The notes under the pieces: generated by a model
What the model was told of the DNA's origin: nothing
Seen by the model: only the letters and a program-made list of their open reading frames with translations
The model's database searches: none
Shown: one piece after another, positions 18,046 through 26,896 of the stretch
Layout: each line of letters begins with the position of its first letter
Numbering within the stretch: position 1 is the first letter of the stretch
Program-made: the position numbers and the translations under genes
NCBI GenBank assembly: GCA_963794385.1
Contig: CAWCDT010000014.1
Coordinates: 14,471-78,470, forward strand
Reading direction: 5' to 3'
DNA length: 64,000 bases
Source: Gaiellasilicea sp963794385
GTDB taxonomy: Bacteria; Actinomycetota; Thermoleophilia; Gaiellales; Gaiellaceae

Positions 18046-18954
18046 TCACCCGTACCAGGCGGGAACCGTCAGCCATGTCCGCGCGACGCCGCGGAGGGCC
18101 TGGCGGGCCGCGTCGGCCGGACGACGGTGGTGGAAGAGACCGTAGACGGCCGGGCCCGCGCCGCTGACGTCGGCTCGGAACGCGCCCCGGCGGAGCAGCT
18201 CGGCGGCGAGCGGCGACGACGCGAGGTCGTTGGCCGGCAGCGCGGCGAGATCGCGCGGGCGACGGACGGCCGCGAGCGTCCGCTCCAGCCGAGCCCGCCG
18301 CTCCTTCCAGCCGTCGGCCCCCACGCGCTCGTCGAAGCCGCGGTAGACGTCGGCGGTGGAGAGCTTGACGGCCCCGTGCGGGAGCGCCAGCACGACCCAG
18401 TAGTCCTGCGGCAGGTCGAGCGGCGCCAGCTCCGCTCCGTCACCGCGTCCGAGCTGGGGCCCGTCGGCGAGGAAGAAGGGGACGTCGGCCCCAATCGTGC
18501 CCGCGAGCGCTCGCAGATCCTCCGGCGCGAGCGGCCGGTCGAGCATCGCATTCGCGAGCCGGAGCGCCGTCGCCGCGTCGGAGCTGCCGCCGCCGAGGCC
18601 GGCCGCCACCGGGATCCGCTTCGTGATCGTGGCGCGCCAGCGCGGCTCGACGCCGGCGGCGTCGGCGAGCGCGGTGAGCGCGCCGTGAACGATCGTGTCG
18701 CCGGGAAAACCCGAGACGGCGAGCGTGGCGGCGGGAGCGATCGTGATGCGGTCGCCGAGATCCACACGCTGCAGCACCGTCGCCACCTCGTGCTTGCCGT
18801 CGTCGCGGGTTGGCCCGACGACGAGAGCGAGGTTGATCTTGGCGGGGGCCGACGCCCTCTCACGCCCCGGCCGCCTTTCGCTCCCGCCCGGCGGAGCCGG
18901 GCTCCGCGAAAGGCTGACGCCGCTCGCGCCCCCCCGGAACGTGAGGCCCTTCAC
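18046..18954 (-). CDS. ispE: 4-diphosphocytidyl-2-C-methyl-D-erythritol kinase
   Basis: 302 residues from GTG 18954, overlapping the rsmA TGA as GTGA. IspE phosphorylates CDP-methylerythritol in the MEP isoprenoid pathway. GHMP-kinase motifs: APAKINLAL near residue 37, the ATP loop PVAAGLGGGSSDAATAL, GADVPFFL, and the C-terminal VSGAGPAVYGLF. The family motif APAKINL usually lies about 5-10 residues from the start; here roughly 28 extra residues (GGASGVSLSRSPAPPGG and onward) separate KGLTF from APAKINL. That stretch coincides with a palindromic DNA element (18874-18913) and looks like an in-frame insertion. The catalytic core is intact. Confidence 0.93.
   Translation of the reverse strand: MKGLTFRGGASGVSLSRSPAPPGGSERRPGRERASAPAKINLALVVGPTRDDGKHEVATVLQRVDLGDRITIAPAATLAVSGFPGDTIVHGALTALADAAGVEPRWRATITKRIPVAAGLGGGSSDAATALRLANAMLDRPLAPEDLRALAGTIGADVPFFLADGPQLGRGDGAELAPLDLPQDYWVVLALPHGAVKLSTADVYRGFDERVGADGWKERRARLERTLAAVRRPRDLAALPANDLASSPLAAELLRRGAFRADVSGAGPAVYGLFHHRRPADAARQALRGVARTWLTVPAWYG
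18874..18913. repeat. Palindromic element inserted in the 5' end of ispE
   Basis: CCTTTCGC at 18874 pairs with GCGAAAGG at 18906, and nested within is GGAGCC-G-GGCTCC (18893-18905). The element lies inside the ispE frame, exactly where extra residues separate the start from the conserved APAKINL motif. This fits an in-frame insertion of a small palindromic repeat of the kind called protein-coding palindromic elements in other bacteria. Confidence 0.55.
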
Positions 18955-19721
18955 AGCGCCTCGGCGAGCGCGACGAACTCGGCCGGCTCGAGCGCCTCGG
19001 CCCTCGTCTCCGCCGGGCGCCCGATCGCGTCGAGCGCGGCGGCGCCCTGTTCTCGCGGCGCGAGCCCGGCGAGCGCCAGCGAGTTCGGCAATGTCTTGCG
19101 CCGGTGCGCGAACGACGCCTCGACGACCTTCTTGATCCCGTCGAAGCGCTGCGGCAGCGCGGTGCGTCTGAAGGCGACGAGAGCCGAGTCGACGTTCGGC
19201 GCCGGCCGAAAAACGGTGCGCGCGACGGGATGGAAGCCGGTCCGGCGAGCGGCGAGCTGGACGAGCACCGAGACGGCACCGTACGCCTTCGTCGAAGGCT
19301 CGGCGAAGAAGCGGTCCGCGACCTCACGTTGCACCATGACGCACCAGAGCTCCAGTGCGGGCAGCCCCGCGAGGCTCTCCGCGACGATCGGGGTCGCGAC
19401 GTTGTACGGCAGGTTGGCGACGAGCTTCGTCGCGGCCGGCTCGAACGCTGCGAGGTCGAGCTCGAGCGCGTCGCCCCAGTGGAGGTCGACGTTGGGGCGA
19501 GCGGCGAGCGCTGCGAGGTGCGGCTCGAGCGAGCGGTCGAGCTCGACTGAGTGCACGTGGGCGGTCCGGTCCGCGAGGAAGCGCGTGAGCACGCCGAGAC
19601 CCGGTCCGATCTCCAGCGCCACGTCTCGCTCCTCGAGCTCAGCAAGGCGGCCGATCACGGCGAGGATGTTCTCGTCCGCGAGGAAGTGTTGGCCGAGCCG
19701 TTTCTTGGGACGAACGCTCAC
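18951..19721 (-). CDS. rsmA: 16S rRNA dimethyladenosine transferase KsgA
   Basis: 256 residues from GTG 19721, overlapping the tatD TGA as GTGA. RsmA dimethylates two adjacent adenosines near the 3' end of 16S rRNA late in 30S assembly. Visible: the N-terminal RPKKRLGQHFLAD, SAM-binding motif ALEIGPGLGVLTRFL, VELDRSLEPHL, the catalytic NLPYNVATP, and the C-terminal FAHRRKTLPNSL. An upstream open extension of over 200 codons exists but is Arg-rich shadow of tatD and is rejected. The tatD-rsmA-ispE series with 4-base overlaps is the normal actinobacterial order. Confidence 0.96.
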   Translation of the reverse strand: MSVRPKKRLGQHFLADENILAVIGRLAELEERDVALEIGPGLGVLTRFLADRTAHVHSVELDRSLEPHLAALAARPNVDLHWGDALELDLAAFEPAATKLVANLPYNVATPIVAESLAGLPALELWCVMVQREVADRFFAEPSTKAYGAVSVLVQLAARRTGFHPVARTVFRPAPNVDSALVAFRRTALPQRFDGIKKVVEASFAHRRKTLPNSLALAGLAPREQGAAALDAIGRPAETRAEALEPAEFVALAEAL

Positions 19722-20461
19722 GGCAGCCTGAAGGCGGCAGTCGCGTTGGCGTCGATCAGCGTCGCCAGCTCGTCCTGGGCCACGCTGCGGGCGGCCGCGA
19801 GCGCAGCGACCGTGTGGACGACGTGCGCGGGCTCGTTGGTGCGGCCCCGAACGGGCTGCGGCGCGAGGTAGGGGCTGTCGGTCTCGGCCAGGATCCGGTC
19901 GGCGGGCACCTCCGCGGCCGCGGCACGCAGCTCGGCCGCCTTGGGGTAGGTGACGTTGCCGGCGAAGGAGAAATACCAGCCGCGCTCGAGGCCCGCAGCG
20001 AGCAATCCAGGCTCCGAGAAGCAGTGCATGACGACCGTGCCCCCGTGACCGCGCAGGATCGACTCCGTGTCCGCGTTCGCCGAGCGCGTGTGGACGACGA
20101 CGGGCAGCTCGAGCTCGCCCGCGAGCTCGAGCTGGGCCTCGAAGAGCCGGCGCTGCTCGGCCTGCCGGTCGGCCCCGTAGTGGTAGTCGAGCCCGGCTTC
20201 GCCGACCGCGACAGCGGCCGCGTGGCTGAGCAGCCCGCGCAGCTCGTCCACCCGCTCGGCCTCCTCGCTGCCGGCCTGGTGCGGGTCGATGCCGAGCGCG
20301 GCGTACACGCCCTCGTTCTCCTGGGCGATCGCGAGCGCCGCCCGGCACGAGTCGATCCCTGTCCCGATCGTGACGATCCGCGTCACGCCGGCCGCCCGCG
20401 CGCGCGCGACCGTCCCGTTCGCGTCCTCGAGCGCGTCGAGGTGCGCGTGCGTGTCAATCAC
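19718..20461 (-). CDS. tatD: TatD family metal-dependent hydrolase
   Basis: 247 residues from GTG 20461. TatD proteins are TIM-barrel DNases/hydrolases with a two-metal site. The metal ligands are recognisable: IDTHAHLDAL at the N-terminus, AVGEAGLDYHYG, LPVVVHTRSA, GTVVMHCFSEPG and LAETDSPYLAPQPVRGRTNE. Length is typical. The gene precedes rsmA with a 4-base overlap and is separated from metG by a block of GC-rich hairpins. Its likely cellular role is DNA repair or quality control, known from the family rather than from this sequence. Confidence 0.94.
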   Translation of the reverse strand: MIDTHAHLDALEDANGTVARARAAGVTRIVTIGTGIDSCRAALAIAQENEGVYAALGIDPHQAGSEEAERVDELRGLLSHAAAVAVGEAGLDYHYGADRQAEQRRLFEAQLELAGELELPVVVHTRSANADTESILRGHGGTVVMHCFSEPGLLAAGLERGWYFSFAGNVTYPKAAELRAAAAEVPADRILAETDSPYLAPQPVRGRTNEPAHVVHTVAALAAARSVAQDELATLIDANATAAFRLP

Positions 20462-20490
20462 ACCGCGTCGCTCGCCTTCGGCTCGCTCCC

Positions 20491-20622
20491 GCGGGGGAAA
20501 CCCTGTTTCCCCCGCGAGCCCCCTTCTCGCTGTCGCCGGTGCTTCGCACCGGCGCGTCCTGAAGGGGGAACCTGCGGTTCCCCCGAGCCCCCTCCTCGGC
20601 GGCGTGACTTCGTCACGCCGCC
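20491..20622. repeat. Cluster of four GC-rich hairpins between tatD and metG
   Basis: Four perfect inverted repeats follow one another: GCGGGGGAAA/TTTCCCCCGC (20491-20515), CGCCGGTGC/GCACCGGCG with TTC loop (20534-20554), GGGGGAACC/GGTTCCCCC (20564-20584), and GGCGGCGTGAC/GTCACGCCGCC with TTC loop (20598-20622). Hairpins 1 and 3 are similar and are each followed by a GAGCCCCCT-CT spacer leading to a TTC-loop hairpin, so the block is two tandem copies of a two-hairpin unit. The last hairpin contains the metG stop codon. REP/BIME-like element is the best description. Confidence 0.75.
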
Positions 20623-22416
20623 GCGGCGCGCTCCATGCGCTCCAGCTCCTCCGCTACGACCTGCTCCGGATCGAGCTTCGCGAAGAGCGGCTTCGGCTCG
20701 CGCAGCGGTCGTCCCGGTGGGAGCTCGGTCGGTTTCCAGGCGCCGGCAGAGGCCGTGTAATCCCCTGTGAGCACCGTGTAGGCACGGGCGTCGCCCTCCC
20801 GGACCTGCTCGAAGCGCAGCTCGCCTGCGAGGGCGTCGTCGTACCCGAGCAGCTCGTGGAGAGCCTGCGAGCTGAACGGCAGGAACGGCGTGAACAGGAG
20901 CTTGAGATTGTCGACGCACTGCAGCACGACGTAGAGGACCGTCCCGGCGCGGGCGCGATCCTCCTTGACCGTGGCCCAAGGCGCCTCGTCGCTGACGTAC
21001 TGGTTGACGAGGCTGGAGAGTCGCATCGTCTCCGCGAGCGCCGCCTTGAAACGAGCGCGCTCGATCAGGTCACCCGACGGCCCCGAAGCCCCCTTGGACC
21101 GCCTCGATGACCGACTGGTCCGCCGCGGCGAGCTCGCCGGGCTCCGGCACGACGCCGAAGTTCTTGTACGCGCTCGTGAGCGATCGGTTGACGAGATTGC
21201 CCCAGTTGGCGACGAGCTCGTCGTTGTTGCGCCGGACGAACTCGGCCCACGTGAAGTCGGTGTCCTGCGTCTCCGGCCCGGCCGCGGTGAGGAAGTAGCG
21301 GAGCGGATCGGGGTCGTACCTGCTCAGGAAGTCGCCGACATGGATCACGACGCCCCTACTCGTGCTGAACTGGCGGCCCTCCATCGTCAGGAACTCCGAG
21401 CTGACGATGTCGTACGGCAGCTGCAGCTCTCCGCGTCCGGCTCCGAATTCGCCGCCGCCGCCGTACCCGAGCAGCTGGGCGGGCCAGATGACGCTGTGGA
21501 AGAAGATGTTGTCCTTGCCCATGAAGTAGTAGTGCCGGGCCTCGGGGCTCTGCCACCAGTCGCGCCACGCGTCGGGCGTGCCGCGATTTCGCGCCCATTC
21601 GATCGCGGCGGAGAGGTAGCCGACGACGGCGTCGATCCAGACGTAGATCCGCTTGTTCTCCTGCTCCTCGTAGCCGGGCACGGGAACGCGCACGCCCCAG
21701 TCGAGATCCCGGGTCACCGGTCTCGCCTTGACTTCCTTCAGGTACTGCAGCGAGAAGTTCCGGACATTCGCGCGCCAGTGCGTCTGCTGCTCGATCCAGT
21801 TCGCGAGCGGCTCCTTGAAGGCGGGCAGGTCGAGGAAGAGGTGCGACGTCTCGCGGAAGACAGGTGCTGATCCGTCGATCCGAGACCGCGGATCGATCAG
21901 ATCCGCCGGGTCGAGTGGATTGCCGCAGTTATCGCACTGGTCGCCTCGCGCGTCCGGGAAGCCGCAGATCGGGCACGTTCCCTCGATGTAACGATCGGGC
22001 AGCGTCCGGCCCGTGGCGGCGGAGAACGCGCCCGTCGTCGTCCTTTCGAAGATGTAGCCGTTCTCGTACAGCGTCCTGAAGACGTCGCGGACGACCTGGT
22101 GATGGTTTGCGGTGGTCGTCCTCGTGAAGAGGTCGTACGACAGCCCGAGGCGACGGAGGTCCTCGCGGATGATCTCGTTGTTCTGGTCAGCGAGCTCATG
22201 CGGGCTGACGCCCGCCTCATCTGCTGCCACCATGACCGGCGTGCCGTGCTCGTCGGTGCCACTCACCATGAGCACGTGATCCCCGCGAAGGCGGTGGTAG
22301 CGGGCGAAGATGTCCGCAGGCACGCCGAATCCCGCCACGTGACCGATGTGTCGCGGGCCGTTCGCATACGGCCACGCGACCGCGACCAGGATCTTGCGGG
22401 GCTCGGGCCGGCTCAT
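20613..22416 (-). CDS. metG: Methionyl-tRNA synthetase, interrupted by a one-base frameshift
   Basis: The enzyme charges tRNA-Met. From ATG 22416 the frame shows HIGH in YANGPRHIGHVAGFG, the zinc knuckle CPICGFPDARGDQCDNC, WIDAVVGYL, and the KMSKS counterpart GRQFSTSRGVVI, then stops at 21070. The anticodon-binding domain continues in another frame (DLIERARFKAALAETMRLSS, then VNQYVSDEAPWA) to the stop at 20613. At the junction GTCGGGTGAC carries one G too many, and the locus length of 1804 is one more than a multiple of three. Repaired, the protein has 600 residues. An essential single-copy gene is unlikely to be broken, so an assembly error is the likeliest cause. Confidence 0.9.
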
Positions 22417-23628
22417 CGAGGCCCATGATACGAGCGTCGTCTCCCGCGGCCTGCTCGCGCTCTCGCCGTCGTCGGCGCATGAGAACGAGGCCGGCGCACG
22501 GCGCGGCAGTCACCACTGCGGCGAGTGCAGCGGCCGCGAGGGCGAAGGGGATCGGCGCCGGCTCACCGGTCCCCGAAAAGGCCGCTGGCACCGGCGTCGG
22601 CGCCCGCGCTCCGTCCACGGGCCGCACAGCGTCTCTCGGCACGCTCGTGAGTGGTGCGGCAACGTCCGGGCGGCGGCTCCGGATCGCCGGGCGTCGGAGG
22701 AGTCGTCGTCGGCTTCGACTGCGGGCGCACCGTCGACAAGGACTTCGACTCCGGCCGCACACGTCGAGCCGCAGCCGGCAACGGCGTCACAGGCGTCCGT
22801 GCTGCAGGGCGCGGAGCGCGCTCCGCCGCCGGCTGAGCCGGAGGACGACGCCGCGTCACGACGTTCGCGAGGGGCGGCTCGGCAGCACGGTCGTGCTCCG
22901 CAGGCGCCGCGACGACCGGTCGCTGCGCGGCCGCCTCTCCGCGTCGGGACCGCAGGCGCCATAACCGCCGCCGGCACCGGCGGCGCGGACGCCGCCGGCT
23001 CGCCGGCGACGGCGGGCGGGGACCCGACGTGCACTGGCTGCTGGGGCGCCGTTGCCTCCTCGACAACAGCAGGCGGTTGCGCCGCAGCCGGTCCCGGTGC
23101 GGGCACCGGCGCGGGGGCCGGCTCCGACACCGGCACGGGAGGCGGCGGGGTCGCCGCGACGGGCTCGGGCGGGCGCGGCGGGAGCAGCCCGAGCGGGTCG
23201 ACGTATCCCTCCGGCTCCGAGGCCACACGGACGCCGAGATGAACGTGCGGTGACGGGGTGACCGCGTCGTCGCTCGCGCCGACGACCCCGACCACATCGC
23301 CCTCGCCGACAACGTCGCCCCGCGCCACCTCGGCCGAGGCGAGCTGGAGCAGCGTCACGGCGTAGCCGGTGTCGGTCTGGATCGTGACCGCGCGACCGCC
23401 GTTCGGAACGGCGCCGGCGAAGGACACGGTGCCCGCTGCCGGGGCGGCGACGGAGGCGCCGAGCTCGGCGCCGATGTCGACGCCGCGGTGCTGCCCGCCC
23501 GCGTACGGGTCGGGGCCGAGCGAGAACGGGCGCAGCACCTGGCCGGAGACGGGCCAGGTCCAGGCGGTTGCGGCCGGCGCGGCGGCGAGCGCCGCCAGGA
23601 CAACCGCGAAAACGAGCACACGCCGCAT
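22413..23628 (-). CDS. M23 peptidase with Pro-rich linker and C-terminal membrane anchor, frameshifted
   Basis: ATG 23628 opens a signal peptide (RRVLVFAVVLAALAAAPAATA). Residues ~25-150 form an M23 LytM domain: the HRGVDIG motif with metal His and Asp, GAVPNGGRAVTIQ, and the catalytic SPHVHLGVRV. A long Pro/Ala-rich linker follows. Sense passes from the first frame to a second near 22935 (EAAAQRPVVAAPAEHDRA) and to a third near 22660 (DVAAPLTSVPRDAVRP), which ends in a membrane helix PFALAAAALAAVVTAAPCAGL and RRRRRERE. Two extra bases, both in G or C runs, explain this. The exact end near the metG ATG is inferred. It occupies the slot that holds rpfB in mycobacteria. Likely role: cell-wall hydrolysis outside the membrane. 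Confidence 0.75.
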
Positions 23629-23682
23629 GAGGACCGCCTTCGTCGTCGAGAAGAGCAACTGCGACGACGCTAGCGGCAACGT

Positions 23683-24504
23683 TCAGCGCGTTTTCAACGA
23701 TTTCTCGTACAGAGTGTTACGGGAAATGCGCGTCAGGCGGGCGACAACGTCGGCGGACTGACGGCGCGGCAGTCCTGCCTCGACGAGCGCGACGACCGCG
23801 GCGAGCGCATCCTCTTCATCTGCGCCGCGACGCTCCACGCTCGCGCCCGCGCCGACGACGAGCGTGATCTCCCCCTTCGGCGGCTCCCCGAACCTGGCGG
23901 CGACGTCGGCAGCCGTCCCCCGCACCACCTCCTCGAAGCGCTTCGTCAGCTCGCGACAGACGGCTACCGGCCGGTCCGGCAGCGCCGCCGCGAGCGAACG
24001 GAGCGTCGCCGGGAGCCGCTGCGGCGACTCGAACGCAACGGCCGGATGCGGCCAGGCGGCGAGCTCGGCCCACACGGCGGCGAGCGCCTGCTCGCCGCGC
24101 GGCAGGTATCCGAGAAACTGGAACCGCTCTCCGGCCAGCCCGCTCGCCACGAGGGCGGTCTCGACGGCGGACGCGCCAGGCAGGACCGTCACGGGCACGC
24201 CTGCTTCGAGCGCCGCCGCGATCAGCCGGGCGCCAGGGTCGTTCACGCCGGGAAGACCCGCGTCGGAGACGAGCGCGATCCGTGCTCCCGCCTCGAGCCG
24301 CGGCACGAGCTCGTGCGTCCGTTTCGCCTCGTTGTGACGGTGGTAGCTGAGCAGGGTCGCCGCGACGCCATGGCGGTCGAGCAGCGCCCTCGTCCGGCGG
24401 GTGTCCTCGCAGAGGACGAGCTCGGCCTCGGCGAGCTCGCGCAGGACCCTCAACGTGACGTCCTCGAGGTTTCCGATCGGCGTCGCGCAGACCGCGAGCG
24501 GCAC
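23683..24504 (-). CDS. rsmI: 16S rRNA (cytidine(1402)-2'-O)-methyltransferase
   Basis: 273 residues from GTG 24504, with GGAG 5 bases upstream. RsmI 2'-O-methylates C1402 in the ribosomal decoding centre. The tetrapyrrole-methylase fold is evident: VCATPIGNLEDVTLRVL, CEDTRRTRALLDRHG, ALVSDAGLPGVNDPG (SAM pocket), VLPGASAVETALVASGL, FLGYLPRG, and the C-terminal LTKRFEEVVRG and EPPKGEITLVV. The last ~40 residues form a helix-rich RsmI HTH-like tail. An upstream extension through the ROK gene is rejected. The gene lies 10 bases after the ROK kinase stop. Confidence 0.95.
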   Translation of the reverse strand: MPLAVCATPIGNLEDVTLRVLRELAEAELVLCEDTRRTRALLDRHGVAATLLSYHRHNEAKRTHELVPRLEAGARIALVSDAGLPGVNDPGARLIAAALEAGVPVTVLPGASAVETALVASGLAGERFQFLGYLPRGEQALAAVWAELAAWPHPAVAFESPQRLPATLRSLAAALPDRPVAVCRELTKRFEEVVRGTAADVAARFGEPPKGEITLVVGAGASVERRGADEEDALAAVVALVEAGLPRRQSADVVARLTRISRNTLYEKSLKTR

Positions 24505-24514
24505 TAGTGCTCCA

Positions 24515-25408
24515 TTAGAGAGCCTCGAGTGCGAGCAGCCCGGCGCCGACCAGGCCTGCGTCGGACCCGAGCTCGGCCGGCACGATCCGCAGCCCCGCAC
24601 GCGCCGGCTCGAGCGCCTCACGGCGCGCGACCTCGAGCGCCGGCGGGAAGAGGAACCTCGACGCGGCCAGCCCGAAGCCGCCGCCGACGACGACGAGCTC
24701 GGGCGAGAAGATGTTCGTGAAGGTCCCGATCGCGGCGCCGAGCAGGCGTCCGATCTGCGTCAGCGCCTCGATCGCCTCCTCGTCGCCTCCCTCCGCCCGG
24801 TCGACCAGCAGCTCGGCCGTCGCGCCCTCGCCCCAGAGCGCGATCGCCGCGCGGTCGGCCGCGTTGCCGGAGGCGACCGCCTCCAGATGCCCGCGGCCGG
24901 TGCACGTGCCCTGGCAGGGCGGCCCGTCCGCGACCACGACCGCGTGCCCGAGCTCGGCCCAGCCGCGGTAGAGCGCCCCGTCGACGACGAGACCGCCGCC
25001 CACGCCGGTGCCGAGCGTGAGCATGACAAGGCTGCGCTTCCCCCGGCCCGCGCCCAGCCTCCACTCCGACAGGGCGGCGACGTTCGCATCGTTCTCGACG
25101 GCGACCGGGACGCCGAACCGCGGACGCAGCTCGTCGGCGAGCGAGACGTCCCCGAGTGGGATGTTGATCGAGCCGAGCACCCGCCCGTTGGAGCGGTCGA
25201 GCACGGACGGGACGCCGAAGCCGATCGCGCCGAGCCCGTCGCCTGCAAGCGGCTCGATCGCGGCCGCGATCCCGTCGATGAGCTCCGCCTGGGACTCGGT
25301 CGGCGTCGGCACCTCACGGCGGTCGAGGACCCGGCCCTCGCCGTCGATCGACCCGGCGAGGATCTTCGTGCCGCCGAGATCGACGCCGATGACTCGTTTG
25401 GCGCTCAC
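24515..25408 (-). CDS. ROK family sugar kinase (glucokinase-like)
   Basis: 297 residues from ATG 25408. The phosphate loop VIGVDLGGTKILAGSID, the catalytic VENDANVAALSEW with its Asp, and LTLGTGVGGGLVVDG are all present, as is the ROK zinc-binding region GHAVVVADGPPCQGTCTGRGHLE, where His and three Cys can hold zinc. There is no N-terminal HTH, so it is an enzyme rather than a repressor. Glucose is the likeliest substrate by similarity, but other hexoses or N-acetylhexosamines cannot be excluded. It leads a two-gene unit with rsmI and is divergent from the LCP gene. Confidence 0.92.
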   Translation of the reverse strand: MSAKRVIGVDLGGTKILAGSIDGEGRVLDRREVPTPTESQAELIDGIAAAIEPLAGDGLGAIGFGVPSVLDRSNGRVLGSINIPLGDVSLADELRPRFGVPVAVENDANVAALSEWRLGAGRGKRSLVMLTLGTGVGGGLVVDGALYRGWAELGHAVVVADGPPCQGTCTGRGHLEAVASGNAADRAAIALWGEGATAELLVDRAEGGDEEAIEALTQIGRLLGAAIGTFTNIFSPELVVVGGGFGLAASRFLFPPALEVARREALEPARAGLRIVPAELGSDAGLVGAGLLALEAL

Positions 25409-25434
25409 AGGCCGCGGCTACCATACCCGGCCGG

Positions 25435-26584
25435 ATGGCGCACGGAGAAAAGCCCTACCGGGTCTACAAGGGCGGCCGGGTGAGGGGCAAAGTGCCGTCG
25501 ACGCCCCGCCCGGAACGCCAGAAACGGACGGACGACCGCCCCGCCGACGCGCCTGGTCGCCCACGCTGGGGACGCAGGATCGGGCTCGCCGTGTTCCTGC
25601 TCGTACTGCTCACCGTCGTCTGGCTGGTCGCGGGCTTCCTCTCCTTCCGCAGCGGCGTCGAGGACGCGAACGCCCGCCTGCCGAAAGCGGTCGAGGCGAG
25701 CCTCGCCCCGCAGGACGGCCTCCTGGCCTCGAAGCCGTCGCTGATCCTGCTGCTCGGCACGGACGGCGACTCGACGGCGGCGAGGGCCGACGCACGCCGT
25801 TCCGACTCGATCCTGCTCGTCCGCACCGACCCGGGACGCAACCGGCTCTCGTACCTCTCGATCCCGCGCGACCTGCGCGTCGACATCCCCGGCTTCGGGC
25901 CGAACAAGATCAACGCCGCCTTCCAGCTCGGCGGGCCCACCCTGACGATGCGGACCGTCCGCGCGCTCACGGGGCTGCAGCCGAACCACGTCGTCATGGT
26001 CGACTTCGAGGACTTCCGCAGCGTCATCGACGCGCTCGGCGGGGTCGAGGTCGACGTGCCGAAGCCGATCCTGTCGAACCGCTTCGACTGCCCCTACCCG
26101 ACCGAGGCCCGCTGCCAAGAGTGGCAGGGCTGGCGGTTCGAGAAGGGCAAGCAGACGATGAACGGCCAGCGCGCCCTGGTCTACTCGCGCGTGCGCGAGA
26201 ACCGGCTCGACCCGTCCGAGAACGACCTCACCCGCGGGGAGCGGCAGCAGGCGGTCGTCTCGGCGATGACGGACAAGCTCGTCGGGCCGGGCACGTTCCT
26301 CAAGCTTCCCGTTCATCGGCGCCGACCTCGCGAAGCCGCTCACGACCGATCTCTCGGCCGGGCAGCTGCTCCAGCTCGGCTGGGTGCGGTTCCGCGCCAA
26401 CGCCGACCGGGCCCTCCACTGCCGCCTCGGCGGCGAGCCGTCGGTCGTCGGGGGTGAGTCGGTGCTGATCGGCTCGGAGGAGAACTCCTCGACCCTGGCG
26501 ATGTTCACGGGTCTGTCGGCCCCCCAGCCGCCCCGACCCGGGACGACATTCGGAGCCGGCTGCAGGGTCGGCAGCGGGGTCTAG
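25435..26584 (+). CDS. LytR-CpsA-Psr (LCP) family protein, frameshifted near its 3' end
   Basis: LCP enzymes attach secondary polymers to peptidoglycan. From ATG 25435: a basic cytoplasmic N-terminus (~45 residues), one membrane helix (GLAVFLLVLLTVVWLVAGFL), then the LCP domain with RRSDSILLVRTDPGR, LSIPRDLRVDIPG, KINAAFQLGG, DFRSVIDALGGV and ALVYSRVREN. At about 26307 (CTTCCCGTTC) one extra base moves the frame. The natural continuation FIGADLAKPLTTDLSAGQLL runs to TAG 26582-26584; the uncorrected frame stops at 26457. Locus length is one more than a multiple of three. Repaired length is 382 residues. Its stop shares CTAG with the stop of fmdB on the other strand. Confidence 0.88.
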
Positions 26585-26859
26585 TCGGCCGCGGCGGCCT
26601 TCTTCTCGCCGCTCTCGGACTTCTTGTCCGAGGAGGAGTCGCCCGAACCGTCCTTCGCGGCGTCGCCTTTCTTCCGCGAGCCGCGGCCGTAGTCGGTCGT
26701 GTAGAACCCCGAGCCCTTGAAATGGACCGAGACCGGGTACAGCACCTTCTCGACCGGGCTCTTGCCGCACACTTCGCACCGCTCTGCGGGCGGGTCCGTC
26801 ATCCGCTGGAAGAGCTCGAAGACGTGCCCGTCGGGACAGCGGTACTCGTAGATCGGCAT
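26581..26859 (-). CDS. FmdB-family zinc-ribbon protein
   Basis: 92 residues from ATG 26859. The N-terminal ~42 residues are the FmdB/CxxC_CXXC zinc ribbon: MPIYEYRCPDGHVFELFQRM, then ERCEVCGKSPVEKVLYP. One ligand position reads CPDGH, so a His probably completes the site. A short GSGFYTTDYGRG block follows, and the remainder is a charged Lys/Glu/Asp/Ser tail. The family was named for a regulator near formamidase genes, but most members have no proven role. Upstream in-frame residues (13 codons) lack the family start and are excluded. It converges on the LCP gene with a shared CTAG. Confidence 0.88.
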   Translation of the reverse strand: MPIYEYRCPDGHVFELFQRMTDPPAERCEVCGKSPVEKVLYPVSVHFKGSGFYTTDYGRGSRKKGDAAKDGSGDSSSDKKSESGEKKAAAAD

Positions 26860-26896
26860 GGCGGCGAACGGTAGCAGCGACAATCGACAGAACTCC

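Noticed and set aside
20491..20622. CRISPR array
   Set aside because: The repeated units are hairpins without regular spacers of unique sequence, and no cas gene is present.
26300..26310. Programmed ribosomal frameshift in the LCP gene and the other split genes
   Set aside because: There are no slippery heptamers with downstream structures, and the same type of one-base change occurs in many unrelated genes, which fits sequence error better.
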